DNA of 21,288 bases from Mnemiopsis leidyi (Eukaryota; Ctenophora; Tentaculata; Lobata; Bolinopsidae). Both the position numbers and the translations under genes were made by a program. How positions within the stretch are numbered: the stretch's first letter is position 1; each line of letters starts with the position of its first letter. The stretch is from contig JH153954.1 in assembly GCA_000226015.1 (NCBI GenBank), forward strand, positions 123,833-145,120, written 5' to 3'. A model generated the notes under the pieces. It searched no databases. It was not told the origin of the DNA and saw only the letters and a list, made by a program, of their open reading frames with translations. Of this stretch, positions 17,001-21,288 are shown one piece after another.

Positions 17001-18263
17001 ATACTGCCACAGCAATTTCATGAATATAATGGTTTATAATGCCTGGTTGTTTAGGCTTCAACAGATTTGCTGTAAATTGAAAATTCAAGTGAGCCAGGCT
17101 GCTATGAACCGTATAATCATTATCTATAATGGCGATTGGGGGCATACGTAATAGTACCGTCACCGGACACCGCTGAATTGTTCAAAAAACCTTTTACCTT
17201 CAGAGAAAAACAACGGCGGATCTAATACACTTACATGGTCTCAGAAGCAGAAACAGAAAGAATCTTTACAAAACGGAACTGCTGGTCAGATAATTTCTGA
17301 GATTTCTGTCCCATTTTGTCTTATATATCTTTAGCAAGATACTGATTAAGGGGTCGTTCACATATGACGTCAGCAAATTTTCGGTAATTTTTACCCCCCT
17401 CCCCCCTCTGTTATCATGACAAAACCCCCCTCAATTTCAGAGGTAAATTACCATAATGACATCATCAAAGTTGAACCCCCCCTTCTTCATGTCAAAAAAC
17501 TTTGATTTTTGGTTTTTTAATTTGCTGTCATTTGAGAACACATTATTTCACCAGGTTTCTGAATCTGAATACTAAAAAAATAAAAAATATTGAGTGATTA
17601 CGTTGTTTTACGTTATAGAGTATACTACATCATACGGCTATATAAAGATATGTACCATTTTTTACTTGATAATTCCTTCTGATATTGTAAAATTCTGATA
17701 AAAATATTCGAAAGAAATCAAAAATTTTCAAAAAAAATCCTGAAAATTGTTGATAACATCATCATTGGCCAAACCCCCCCTCCCCCCTTCGTCATCAATT
17801 ATCATCATTTGGAAACCACCTCCCCCTATACTAGGTGATGACGTCATATGTGAACGACACCTAAGTACAACTCCGTTTTCTAAATTTTCTCATAAGATTT
17901 TCAATGGCCTCGCATTTTAAATATTCTAGGCTCAAAACTTGCCTTTAAATATCCTAACTTACCTTGGTGCTTATTTGCCATGAATTTCAGACAACGAAGT
18001 TCTTGATGCCATTGAGAAAATGAAGGAGGAAATAATGAACGCTTTCAAAGAGGAGATTAGTAGCTTGAAAGACGAAGTTAAAGGTAGGCAGTAGATGTTA
18101 AAATATATTCACGTCTACCTTCGGTACCTAGACATTGAAGAGTATTGTTATATAATAGATCGGAATTTCTTATGATATTCAACTTGCTCCAGTTCTTAAA
18201 ATAATTGGTAACTTAACTATTTTCGCATTTTCAGAGCTCAGAGAACAGCTTGCTGACAGATAA
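2050..18263 (+). CDS. ENAH: Ena/VASP family actin regulator (enabled homolog), 16 coding exons
   Basis: Joined exons: 2050-2054, 2171-2336, 6986-7160, 9882-9988, 10104-10166, 11958-12243, 13414-13472, 13589-13680, 13850-13904, 14393-14491, 14647-14736, 15530-15553, 16837-16900, 17204-17284, 17991-18083, 18235-18263. The total is 1488 nt, 495 residues plus TAA, with phases matching at every junction. Domains by residue: EVH1 1-113; Gln/Glu/Arg-rich LERER-like segment about 124-175; Ala/Pro-rich region 176-267; Gly run 268-273; G-actin-binding motif 276-287; F-actin-binding motif 301-318; low-complexity linker 319-455; tetramerisation coiled coil about 457-490. The family delivers profilin-actin to barbed ends at lamellipodia, filopodia and adhesions, and antagonises capping. 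Length is near the VASP/Mena range. Oddities: no PPP run in the proline region, and one weak donor (exon 14). ENAH is used as a family label; this is probably the single invertebrate enabled gene. Confidence 0.93.
2171..2336 (+). CDS. ENAH: Ena/VASP exon 2: first half of the EVH1 domain
   Basis: It encodes residues 3-57, including [19 protein letters not shown] and [15 protein letters not shown]. Tyr16 and Trp23 are two of the three aromatic residues that grip the FPPPP ligand core in family structures. The exon enters at phase 2 after attcag and leaves at phase 0 through a perfect GTAAGT (2337-2342). The boundary after the D-H-A/D-H-Q position matches, from memory, the intron site in vertebrate homologs. 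Confidence 0.96.
4571..4678 (+). repeat. 52-bp tandem duplication with a decayed third copy
   Basis: Two nearly identical units begin at 4571 and 4623 with gtgttataaaattgtatagt and gtgttataagattgtatagt, and both contain ataaaatgtgcagtgtgcat. They differ at only a few bases. A shortened, diverged third copy follows (attgtaataaaaatgtaaag). Local duplication; no function inferred. Confidence 0.85.
5008..5272 (+). repeat. 13-bp CA-rich minisatellite
   Basis: About 20 imperfect copies of ctacttacacaca run through this stretch, with variants such as cattacttacacaca and one copy reading cacagacactactcacc. Strand asymmetry is strong: the plus strand has almost no G. Simple-sequence array within intron 2. 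Confidence 0.9.
5466..5610 (+). repeat. GA microsatellite followed by an impure GT microsatellite
   Basis: A pure (AG)n run (agagagagagagag) is followed by a short spacer and then about 95 bases dominated by TG dinucleotides, with GTGCG and GGTG interruptions. Alternating purine-pyrimidine tracts of this kind can adopt Z-DNA; no function is claimed. Confidence 0.85.
6249..6260 (+). promoter_or_regulatory. Composite CRE plus E-box motif in intron 2
   Basis: The sequence TGACGTCACGTG overlaps a perfect palindromic cAMP-response element (6249-6256) with a perfect CACGTG E-box (6255-6260). It sits in a patch (about 6160-6420) with more CpG than the rest of the intron. This is compatible with an intronic enhancer or alternative promoter bound by bZIP/bHLH factors, but motif presence alone is weak evidence. 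Confidence 0.35.
6986..7160 (+). CDS. ENAH: Ena/VASP exon 3: second half of the EVH1 domain
   Basis: It encodes residues 58-115, opening with [20 protein letters not shown] and continuing [20 protein letters not shown], the most conserved block of the family. Phe77 completes the ligand-binding aromatic triad, and Trp80-Arg81 of the F-H-Q-W-R-D motif is intact. The acceptor is ctctctcag at phase 0. The donor GTAAGT at 7161 leaves one base (phase 1). The donor's last exon bases are TGT, so pairing to U1 depends on the intronic side. Confidence 0.97.
7807..7872 (+). repeat. 33-bp direct tandem duplication
   Basis: Two copies of a 33-bp unit starting acttggaagcccatatttga lie back to back at 7807-7839 and 7840-7872. 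They are nearly identical and diverge only near the end of the second copy (atct versus acct), indicating recent duplication. Intronic; no function seen. Confidence 0.85.
8057..8408 (+). repeat. 32-bp minisatellite, 11 copies, with 5' splice-site-like core
   Basis: Eleven units in perfect 32-base register begin with ggtaca and end with gagacta (the last reads gagagcta). Two variable positions define subtypes: cactggtacag versus cacagagacag, and taagggttgg versus taagagttgg. The subtypes are interspersed, suggesting duplication of multi-unit blocks. Nine units contain CAGGTAAG followed by G or A; copy 4 has CATGTAAG and copy 11 TAGGTAAG. They lie in the sense direction of the Ena/VASP transcript, about 0.9 kb after the real donor of exon 3. 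Confidence 0.95.
8663..8755 (+). repeat. 35-bp tandem duplication with partial leading copy
   Basis: Two units of 35 bp starting gctaatttgagtgaaacact occupy 8686-8720 and 8721-8755, differing mainly at their ends (cata versus cgga). A partial related copy (aaacactttactctgacccc) precedes them. Intronic, noncoding. Confidence 0.8.
9247..9303 (+). repeat. 19-bp tandem repeat, three copies
   Basis: Three units of the type gcggtaacagtgcggtatt are in exact 19-base register at 9247, 9266 and 9285. Each itself contains two gcggta half-units. CpG-containing, intronic. Confidence 0.85.
9882..9988 (+). CDS. ENAH: Ena/VASP exon 4: start of the Glu/Arg/Gln-rich (LERER-like) segment
   Basis: The split serine codon (t|cc) is followed by [20 protein letters not shown] and then [15 protein letters not shown]. 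The acceptor is ccctttgcag at phase 1 and the donor is gtattt at phase 0. This highly charged, helix-prone stretch sits where vertebrate Mena has its LERER repeats, which have been linked to integrin binding and filament association. Here the segment is short, about 50 residues with exon 5. Confidence 0.88.
10104..10166 (+). CDS. ENAH: Ena/VASP exon 5: end of the LERER-like segment
   Basis: This 63-nt, phase 0-0 exon encodes [20 protein letters not shown] plus Q and continues the helix of exon 4 without a break in composition. The acceptor (atatatgatag) has a poor pyrimidine tract and the donor is cag|gtacag. A symmetric exon with a weak acceptor could be skipped without changing frame. A 15-bp minisatellite starts 12 bases after the donor. 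Confidence 0.82.
10167..11957 (+). other. Ena/VASP intron 5, 1.8 kb
   Basis: It starts with a 15-bp minisatellite and an assembly gap (10178-10410), then unremarkable AT-rich sequence. A small direct repeat (gatcgatatt twice) lies near 10816-10837. The open frame at 11356-11547 shows no recognisable protein. Both flanking exons are phase 0, so a missed phase 0-0 exon cannot be excluded, but I see none. Confidence 0.75.
10178..10410 (+). repeat. 15-bp minisatellite interrupted by an 11-N assembly gap
   Basis: Four copies of cctctatttactgtg (10178-10237) precede eleven Ns (10238-10248). Ten further units run from 10251 with T/C variation (actgtg versus accgtg), decaying after about 10386. The gap plus two bases is 13 nt, which breaks the 15-nt register, so the N count does not reflect true size. 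The array begins 12 bases after the 5' splice site of exon 5. Confidence 0.93.
11958..12243 (+). CDS. ENAH: Ena/VASP exon 6: Ala/Pro-rich region
   Basis: It encodes residues 173-267, starting [20 protein letters not shown], after acceptor tatttcag at phase 0. The donor is g|gtgagt at phase 1. The exon is almost entirely Ala and Pro in A-P-P-A-P units, punctuated by Lys, Arg, Asn, Ser or Gly, with a roughly 12-residue repeat (36 bases) ending in PAPKAP. This position is the profilin- and SH3-binding core in the family. Unusually there is no PPP or longer run, so the classic G-P-P-P-P-P profilin site is absent. GC content is far above the surrounding introns. The long antisense frames here are shadows of this repeat. 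Confidence 0.93.
12244..13413 (+). other. Ena/VASP intron 6, 1.2 kb
   Basis: No gene is seen. Notable small structures are an odd palindrome gcgacac-a-gtgtcgc at 12758-12772, a CTAC/CCAC-rich simple stretch near 13219-13244 and a strong hairpin at 13274-13300. The open frame at 12950-13138 resembles no family I know. Confidence 0.75.
13274..13300. repeat. Perfect 12-bp inverted repeat with a 3-base loop
   Basis: The arms tacttttttgcc and ggcaaaaaagta are exact reverse complements around TTC. It could form a cruciform, or a hairpin in RNA from either strand. It may be the remnant end of a foldback element. It lies 114 bases upstream of the exon 7 acceptor. Confidence 0.85.
13414..13472 (+). 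CDS. ENAH: Ena/VASP exon 7: Gly run and G-actin-binding (GAB) motif
   Basis: It encodes a run of six glycines (first split with exon 6), then [14 protein letters not shown]. This matches the family GAB motif (L-A-x-x-I-A-G-A-x-L-R/K), which binds monomeric actin much as WH2 motifs do. Acceptor tttctcag at phase 1; donor gtatgt at phase 0. Confidence 0.93.
13589..13680 (+). CDS. ENAH: Ena/VASP exon 8: F-actin-binding (FAB) motif
   Basis: It encodes [20 protein letters not shown] then [10 protein letters not shown] and two bases of Leu318. The amphipathic basic helix [13 protein letters not shown] corresponds to the vertebrate FAB segment (L-M-E-E-M-x-x-L-A-R-R-R-K), which binds filaments. R-P-P-P-K-P is the only PPP in the protein and a possible SH3/WW ligand. 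Acceptor attttcag, phase 0; donor gttagt, phase 2. Confidence 0.93.
13850..13904 (+). CDS. ENAH: Ena/VASP exon 9: Gly/Ser linker
   Basis: After completing Leu318 it encodes [18 protein letters not shown], a flexible linker after the FAB helix. Acceptor ccactttcag at phase 2, perfect donor GTAAGT at phase 0. No fold is expected; T-P sites could be phosphorylated, which is inference only. Confidence 0.85.
13905..14392 (+). other. Ena/VASP intron 9
   Basis: Nothing recognised. One acceptor-like site (atttcag at 14211-14217) opens a frame that closes or leaves in the wrong phase, so it was not used. Confidence 0.7.
14393..14491 (+). CDS. ENAH: Ena/VASP exon 10: linker exon, symmetric phase 0-0
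   Basis: 99 nt encode [20 protein letters not shown] then [13 protein letters not shown]. Acceptor ttcacctccag; donor cag|gtagaa. F-R-K-G-L-R-P looks like a short conserved linear motif rather than random linker, but I do not know a function. Being 33 whole codons, it can be included or skipped without a frameshift. Confidence 0.8.
14647..14736 (+). CDS. ENAH: Ena/VASP exon 11: linker exon, symmetric phase 0-0
   Basis: 90 nt encode [20 protein letters not shown] then [10 protein letters not shown]. The acceptor has a good pyrimidine tract (cttcattctcacccag) and the donor is gag|gtacat. The hydrophobic I-V-L-G-F-I-R-A-L patch is unusual for this linker. Support is splice signals and phase only, so it may be a cassette exon. 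Confidence 0.62.
14737..15529 (+). other. Ena/VASP intron 11
   Basis: AT-rich with no recognised element. A second strong pyrimidine tract and AG lies at 14811-14829; see the rejected 24-nt microexon. Confidence 0.7.
15530..15553 (+). CDS. ENAH: Ena/VASP exon 12: 24-nt microexon
   Basis: Eight codons, AVPDPLTK, phase 0-0, between an excellent acceptor (ttttttaccttttgttttag) and donor aaag|gtaatt. It is too short for gene finders. Support is the splice signals and exact phase fit; no homology is claimed. Confidence 0.6.
16126..16155 (+). CDS. ENAH: Candidate 30-nt cassette microexon of Ena/VASP
   Basis: Ten codons, [10 protein letters not shown], are bounded by tgttgtcag and a gtacag donor. 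The phase is 0-0, exactly what exons 12 and 13 require. The composition (Trp, Lys, Pro) resembles the K-P-K-W-K of exon 13. The pyrimidine tract is weak. Not counted in the 495-residue model. Confidence 0.3.
16235..16259. repeat. 9-bp perfect inverted repeat, 7-base loop
   Basis: The arms ggcgttgca and tgcaacgcc flank cattgta in otherwise AT-rich intron sequence. It could form a hairpin in the nascent transcript. No family or function recognised. Confidence 0.7.
16837..16900 (+). CDS. ENAH: Ena/VASP exon 13: Ser/Pro linker and K-P-K-W-K motif
   Basis: It encodes [20 protein letters not shown] plus E and one base of Lys429. Acceptor tatatttcag at phase 0, donor GTAAGT at phase 1. The K-P-x-W-x-x-D/E motif recalls the R-K-P-W-E-R segment in vertebrate Ena/VASP linkers. 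S-P and T-P sites are candidate proline-directed phosphorylation sites. Confidence 0.88.
16901..17203 (+). other. Ena/VASP intron 13
   Basis: Nothing recognised; overlapping open frames on both strands at 16957-17163 look like chance ORFs. Confidence 0.7.
17204..17284 (+). CDS. ENAH: Ena/VASP exon 14: polar linker with a weak donor
   Basis: It encodes [20 protein letters not shown] then SLQNGTA and one base of Asp456. Acceptor ttttaccttcag at phase 1. The only donor giving the right exit phase is gctg|gtcaga, a poor match to consensus. Without splicing, the frame continues 17 codons (G-Q-I-I-S-E onward) to TAG at 17332-17334, giving a protein without the coiled coil. Confidence 0.75.
17285..17990 (+). 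other. Ena/VASP intron 14, mostly a transposable element
   Basis: 512 of 706 bases are the inverted-repeat element at 17350-17861, inserted 65 bases after the weak exon 14 donor. The rest is unremarkable AT-rich sequence leading to the acceptor gaatttcag. Confidence 0.85.
17350..17861. mobile_element. MITE-like element with 23-bp inverted repeats and TAA target duplication
   Basis: The ends at 17350-17372 and 17839-17861 are reverse complements with one mismatch (GGGGTCGTTCACATATGACG against GGTGTCGTTCACATATGACG, then TCA in both). Direct TAA flanks (17347-17349 and 17862-17864) fit the 3-bp duplication of PIF/Harbinger transposons. There is no coding capacity. The interior is AT-rich with several C-runs of 5-7 on the plus strand. 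Each end contains the palindrome TGACGTCA (17365-17372 and 17839-17846). The family assignment rests on the duplication alone. Confidence 0.82.
17991..18083 (+). CDS. ENAH: Ena/VASP exon 15: tetramerisation coiled coil
   Basis: After the split Asp456 it encodes [20 protein letters not shown] then [10 protein letters not shown]. The [10 protein letters not shown] core aligns with K-V-K-E-E-I-I-E-A-F of human VASP, whose short right-handed coiled coil makes the tetramer. Acceptor gaatttcag, phase 1; donor gtaggc, phase 1. Confidence 0.95.
18235..18263 (+). CDS. ENAH: Ena/VASP terminal exon 16
   Basis: After the split Glu487 it encodes LREQLADR and TAA at 18261-18263, extending the coiled coil by about two turns. 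Acceptor gcattttcag at phase 1. There is no GT donor before the stop, so this exon is terminal for its isoform. An ATTAAA poly(A)-signal variant lies at 18494-18499. Confidence 0.85.
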
Positions 18264-18493
18264 ATTATGACATGATTTCCAGAAGACCCAAATTTGCGTA
18301 TATCAGAGTCCCGCCGTACGTTGGGGCATGCTTTACCGCAAACTGATCTTTCACATTCGTTGTTTCCATGACAACACTCGTGACGACCGATATGACGTCA
18401 CCTGATTTTACACGTGGGAGAATAGTTTCAGAAATATCACAGGAAAACATTCAGATGATTTGATTTTTCGATGTATACGATCTAGGAAAATGT

Positions 18494-18499
18494 ATTAAA
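18494..18499 (+). terminator. Possible Ena/VASP poly(A) signal (ATTAAA)
   Basis: ATTAAA, the commonest variant signal, lies 231 bases after the exon 16 stop. No AATAAA was found on the plus strand in the next several hundred bases. A GT-rich downstream element is not obvious. Confidence 0.3.
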
Positions 18500-18825
18500 C
18501 GTGAAGTATTCAGTTTTTGATAATATCGGATTCACAAGAGATGTATTGTTATGATATGTACAAGATTCGATGATCAGTCGACTAAGAAAAAAATACAATG
18601 AATTATTACTGAAAACGTTTTTAAAGAACAGAATTATTTTTGTCGACTTTTTCAACCAAAACTTTAAAAAGTGTGGTCCTTTCTTTTGCCGTTGAAAATA
18701 TTTTCCATAGATTTGTACAAGAAATGTAACTTACTGATACTAAGTTAATTACTTCGTTAGATGTGCCGTTAATTTTACGGTAAACGGTTATATTTCATGA
18801 TTTCAATCTTGCTTCTTAATTTCAG

Positions 18826-18872
18826 TTCCCAAGAAACCTTGGTTTGATTCACCCAGATTCTACACTACGTGA
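18826..18872 (+). CDS. ENAH: Candidate alternative terminal exon of Ena/VASP
   Basis: A strong acceptor (caatcttgcttcttaatttcag) at phase 1 fits the exon 15 donor. It would encode V-PKKPWFDSPRFYTT and TGA, replacing E-LREQLADR and giving 501 residues. The peptide is non-helical, basic-aromatic, with S-P and T-T. Use of this exon would be mutually exclusive with exon 16. Confidence 0.45.
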
Positions 18873-19234
18873 TATCAAGCATTGTTTTTAATGATGATTT
18901 TGACTTTTAAAATGTGATATATAATTATTATGATATATTGTGAATTTTGTCGGGACTTCAAATGGATAGGACTGAAAATAGATTATGTAGGTCAATGAAC
19001 GTATGAACGAAGTTGCTTGAGCTTCAGTTCACAGCAGTCAGTGTTACGTTCATCTTAAATTATCTACAGAAATTGTTTATGTACATTTTGGCCGGAGATT
19101 GGCTTCGTAAAGGTGCTTGGCTGTGAAAAATTAGACATTACAATTTCATAACTCACAGAACCCTTGTTCACTGATTTCTAAAGATTTGTGACGTGCGTAC
19201 GTACAATTCTTGTTTTTCTTTCGCTGGTACATCT

Positions 19235-19279
19235 CACGTGCTGAGTACGTGAATACACGTGCGAGATCACGTGCACGTG
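19235..19279. promoter_or_regulatory. Cluster of four perfect CACGTG E-boxes
   Basis: CACGTG occurs at 19235-19240, 19256-19261, 19268-19273 and 19274-19279, plus a TACGTG at 19246-19251. Being palindromic, each reads the same on both strands. Clusters like this can bind bHLH-ZIP factors (MYC/MAX, USF, CLOCK or HIF types). The site lies downstream of both genes, so a distal enhancer is the only likely role. Confidence 0.4.
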
Positions 19280-20195
19280 CATTTAGCTCGAGGTCTGCCG
19301 AACAGCGATTTCAAGGTCTGATTGGAGCTGGTCAGTGTTCATAGAATGTGTGTTTGATATACTAATGTTGTTATATTACTGTACATTTTGTATAGAAATC
19401 ATTACTCTGTTACAAAACTGCATTTATAAATTCTGTTAATTCATCACCATTAACCAAGATTCTTGACCTTTTGAAATATGCGGCATCATAGCTGTGTAAC
19501 TCAGCAACGAATGAAAAACTATCCAGATGACACGAACAAATTGTGAAGGACGAAGGTACTCCTTATCAGTTATCGGGGAATGGGATGATTGCCCTAGGCG
19601 TAAAGACTTAAGCCCTCTGCGAATTGCGAAAATATCTGAGTGATACTTGTATAAGTCAGTTTCTGGTTTAGTTTCCGGTCTCCTTCAATTGCAAAGCAAC
19701 AAAGGCTGAGGTCCTCAGACAATTATACGCTTGCTTTCTAAGTTATTGGAATTCTTTGAAAAAGGCAGTAAGCCTAATTTGCTATGGTTCCTGGCTGTTT
19801 CGTGAAGTTTATATGACCCCGTTCTCTTTTGTACTTATCTTTTCCACTTTTACTTAATTTTAGGATGCATCTACTGTTTACATGATTGATGATGGATTGA
19901 GTGGCCATTTTCCCTAGATATTACTGTATTACGCGCGCGTGTGTTGTTTTGTGCGCGTTTCCCGCTAAGACCCTAAGGAGAACTCATGGCGCTTTACGTA
20001 TACATCATTTTATCTGGGCCACCCAAAAATTTATTTGCCAACAAAAACGTCCCACTTTCTTTGTCAATGATTTATCGTCTACTATGAACTATAGTTGCTT
20101 ATTTGACAAAAAAGAAGAATTATATCATCGTAATGCAACAAATTTAATGCAACAAAACATAAAAGGTAGCTACAATTACTGAAATCTTAATCATA

Positions 20196-20201
20196 TTTAT
20201 T
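20196..20201 (-). terminator. Possible poly(A) signal of the minus-strand gene
   Basis: TTTATT on the plus strand reads AATAAA on the minus strand, about 350 bases past the stop codon at 20551-20553. Further TTTATT hexamers occur near 20030. Position is reasonable for a 3' UTR end. Confidence 0.35.
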
Positions 20202-20550
20202 CATTTAAGTGAACTTTCGGATAGCAAACTAGGAAAAGCAAAATTAGCCCATGTACTACAAAGAAATGGCTGTCATAATAAGGCATTGTCCTTTTGATAC
20301 CGATCCATTTGATCTCGATAACATGGATATTAGTTTATCTCGATTTGCAACGATCTACATTTTAAGATTTAGGACGACTACAGATCAATAAGAAGACATG
20401 GACCATTGAAATGCTCATCAGTGTCTTATTTCTGTGCTTTATCGAGGGTATTGAGGTCAATGAAGTGCAACTCTAATTCCTGAAAGGAACGTCCTAAGTC
20501 TCAACTAATGCGGAATATCACGAAATACTTTCAGTTCTGCGATGTTCTTC

Positions 20551-20965
20551 TCAGGCGCCGACCACGGAGAAAAGTTTGGTGAGGTCTATCTGGGAGTAGG
20601 CGTTGCGATCCAGCAGTTTCTTTAGAGTGCGGTAGGGAGTTTCTAGGACGTTTTCTAAGTACATCAAGCTGTCTAGTTGGGGCGATTGTTTGGAAAACTT
20701 CCCGGCAAACGTCCTGAAAGTTTTCATTATCATGAGAAATCGGTTAATTCCGAAGTTGAATTGAGGACATGTGATTTAAGAGCAGTCTAGATGCCATTTA
20801 CTGAGTAAATCTTGACCGTCTCTACTTACTAGTTTGAAGTACTACCTTAATCTGGAATATGAAAGTTGAAATGACAGTAAAACTTACTTGAAGTCGACGA
20901 GAGATAGATAAAAGGAGAGTTGGTTGAAGAGGGCCACCTCATTTATTGTGTAGCTGACATTTCCC
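20551..20965 (-). CDS. Last two exons of an unidentified protein-coding gene (3' end only)
   Basis: Minus-strand exons 20965-20888 and 20713-20551 join in phase. The first begins after tatttttcag, encodes GNVSYTINEVALFNQLSFYL then SLVDF plus two bases, and ends at a perfect GTAAGT. The second begins after aaactttcag, completes Lys, then encodes TFAGKFSKQSPQLDSLMYLE, NVLETPYRTLKKLLDRNAYS and QIDLTKLFSVVGA before TGA at 20553-20551. The sequence is mostly amphipathic helix without a signal or membrane segment, as in helical-repeat or large scaffold proteins. I do not recognise the family. The remainder lies to the right of the window. It is convergent with Ena/VASP. Confidence 0.82.
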
Positions 20966-21006
20966 CTGAAAAATATGCGTAACCAGCAAACAGAAATGAA
21001 TCAACA

Positions 21007-21054
21007 TGACTGACTGACTGACTGACTGACTGATTAATTGACTGACTGACTGAC
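21007..21054 (+). repeat. (TGAC)n microsatellite
   Basis: Tetranucleotide TGAC/GACT repeats run for about 48 bases, broken once by tgattaattg. They directly abut the 5' side of the LINE fragment at the right edge. Confidence 0.9.
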
Positions 21055-21288
21055 TTCCATAGGGCAGCTACACAGTATCTTACGGGTCACTGTGAGCTGA
21101 ACTACCACCTTAATAAGTACAAACCAAAGAGCATTTCTAAGATATGTCCTCACTGCTCCATGGAGGAGGAAACCATGAACCACTTTATTGGGCAGTGTCC
21201 AATGTGGTTCAACAGGAGAGGACGATTCTTTAACTGCTACTATGCAAGTGTCTCTGAAATAGCCGACCGCTTTCCACTCAGGAAAATA
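21046..21288 (+). pseudogene. C-terminal fragment of a LINE polyprotein (zinc-knuckle region)
   Basis: The frame is open from 21046 to the window end. It reads RAATQYLTGHCELNYHLNKY, then a C-x2-C-x8-H-x4-C knuckle (Cys21145, Cys21154, His21181, Cys21196 as codon starts) in CPHCSMEEETMNHFIGQC. The L-T-G-H-C-x-L-N-x-H-L motif followed by such a knuckle is typical of the end of the RNase H-like or post-RT region of several non-LTR retrotransposons. The 5' part is missing, joined directly to the TGAC repeat, as expected for a truncated insertion. It may continue intact beyond the window. Confidence 0.8.

Larger units (their letters stand above)
18873..20550. other. Intergenic / 3' UTR region between convergent genes
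   Basis: No gene recognised. It holds a cluster of CACGTG motifs (19235-19279) and a minus-strand AATAAA (20196-20201). The plus-strand frame at 19901-20182 (about 90 residues) is not recognisable and has no splice context. The minus frame at 18265-18450 lies in the Ena/VASP 3' UTR and also looks like chance. Confidence 0.7.

Noticed and set aside
18265-18450. 61-codon minus-strand ORF just after the Ena/VASP stop
   Set aside because: It is short, unrecognised and within the sense 3' UTR; chance is the simplest explanation.
19901-20182. 93-codon plus-strand ORF in the intergenic region
   Set aside because: The composition is unlike a conserved domain; there are no splice or promoter cues and no recognised motif.

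Overview
The window is eukaryotic nuclear DNA. It is AT-rich, its genes are split by GT-AG introns, and it carries degraded non-LTR retrotransposons, a short inverted-repeat element and many minisatellites. The main gene is an animal Ena/VASP protein with small exons and 0.1-4.6 kb introns. This points to an invertebrate metazoan; a marine lophotrochozoan-type genome would fit, but I cannot place the species.

Layout. 1-651 (minus strand) is a frameshifted coiled-coil ORF1 of a LINE, running off the left edge. About 805-1750 (plus strand) is a decayed reverse transcriptase of a LINE in the opposite orientation. 2050-18263 (plus strand) is an apparently complete Ena/VASP gene that I assembled by hand into 16 coding exons. 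They join in consistent phase into a 495-residue protein. In order it has an EVH1 domain, a short Glu/Arg/Gln-rich LERER-like segment, an Ala/Pro-rich region, a G-actin-binding motif, an F-actin-binding motif, a linker of tiny phase-0 exons, and a C-terminal tetramerisation coiled coil. The first coding exon contributes only ATGTC. A second possible terminal exon lies at 18826-18872.

Introns. They hold a 52-bp tandem repeat, a 13-bp CA-rich minisatellite, GA/GT microsatellites, an eleven-copy 32-bp repeat with consensus-like 5' splice sites in nearly every unit, a 15-bp minisatellite interrupted by an assembly gap, and a 512-bp inverted-repeat element with a TAA target duplication.

About 18264-20550 is intergenic and UTR sequence. 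20551-20965 (minus strand) holds the last two exons of an unidentified gene convergent with Ena/VASP. The right edge (21046-21288, plus strand) is the C-terminal zinc-knuckle region of another LINE.

The Ena/VASP product would act at the leading edge, filopodial tips and adhesions. EVH1 docks on proline-rich partners, the GAB/FAB segments hold G- and F-actin, and the coiled coil tetramerises the protein for processive barbed-end elongation. The most notable points are the missing poly-proline runs, the symmetric linker microexons, the possible alternative C-terminus, and the array of decoy splice donors in intron 3.
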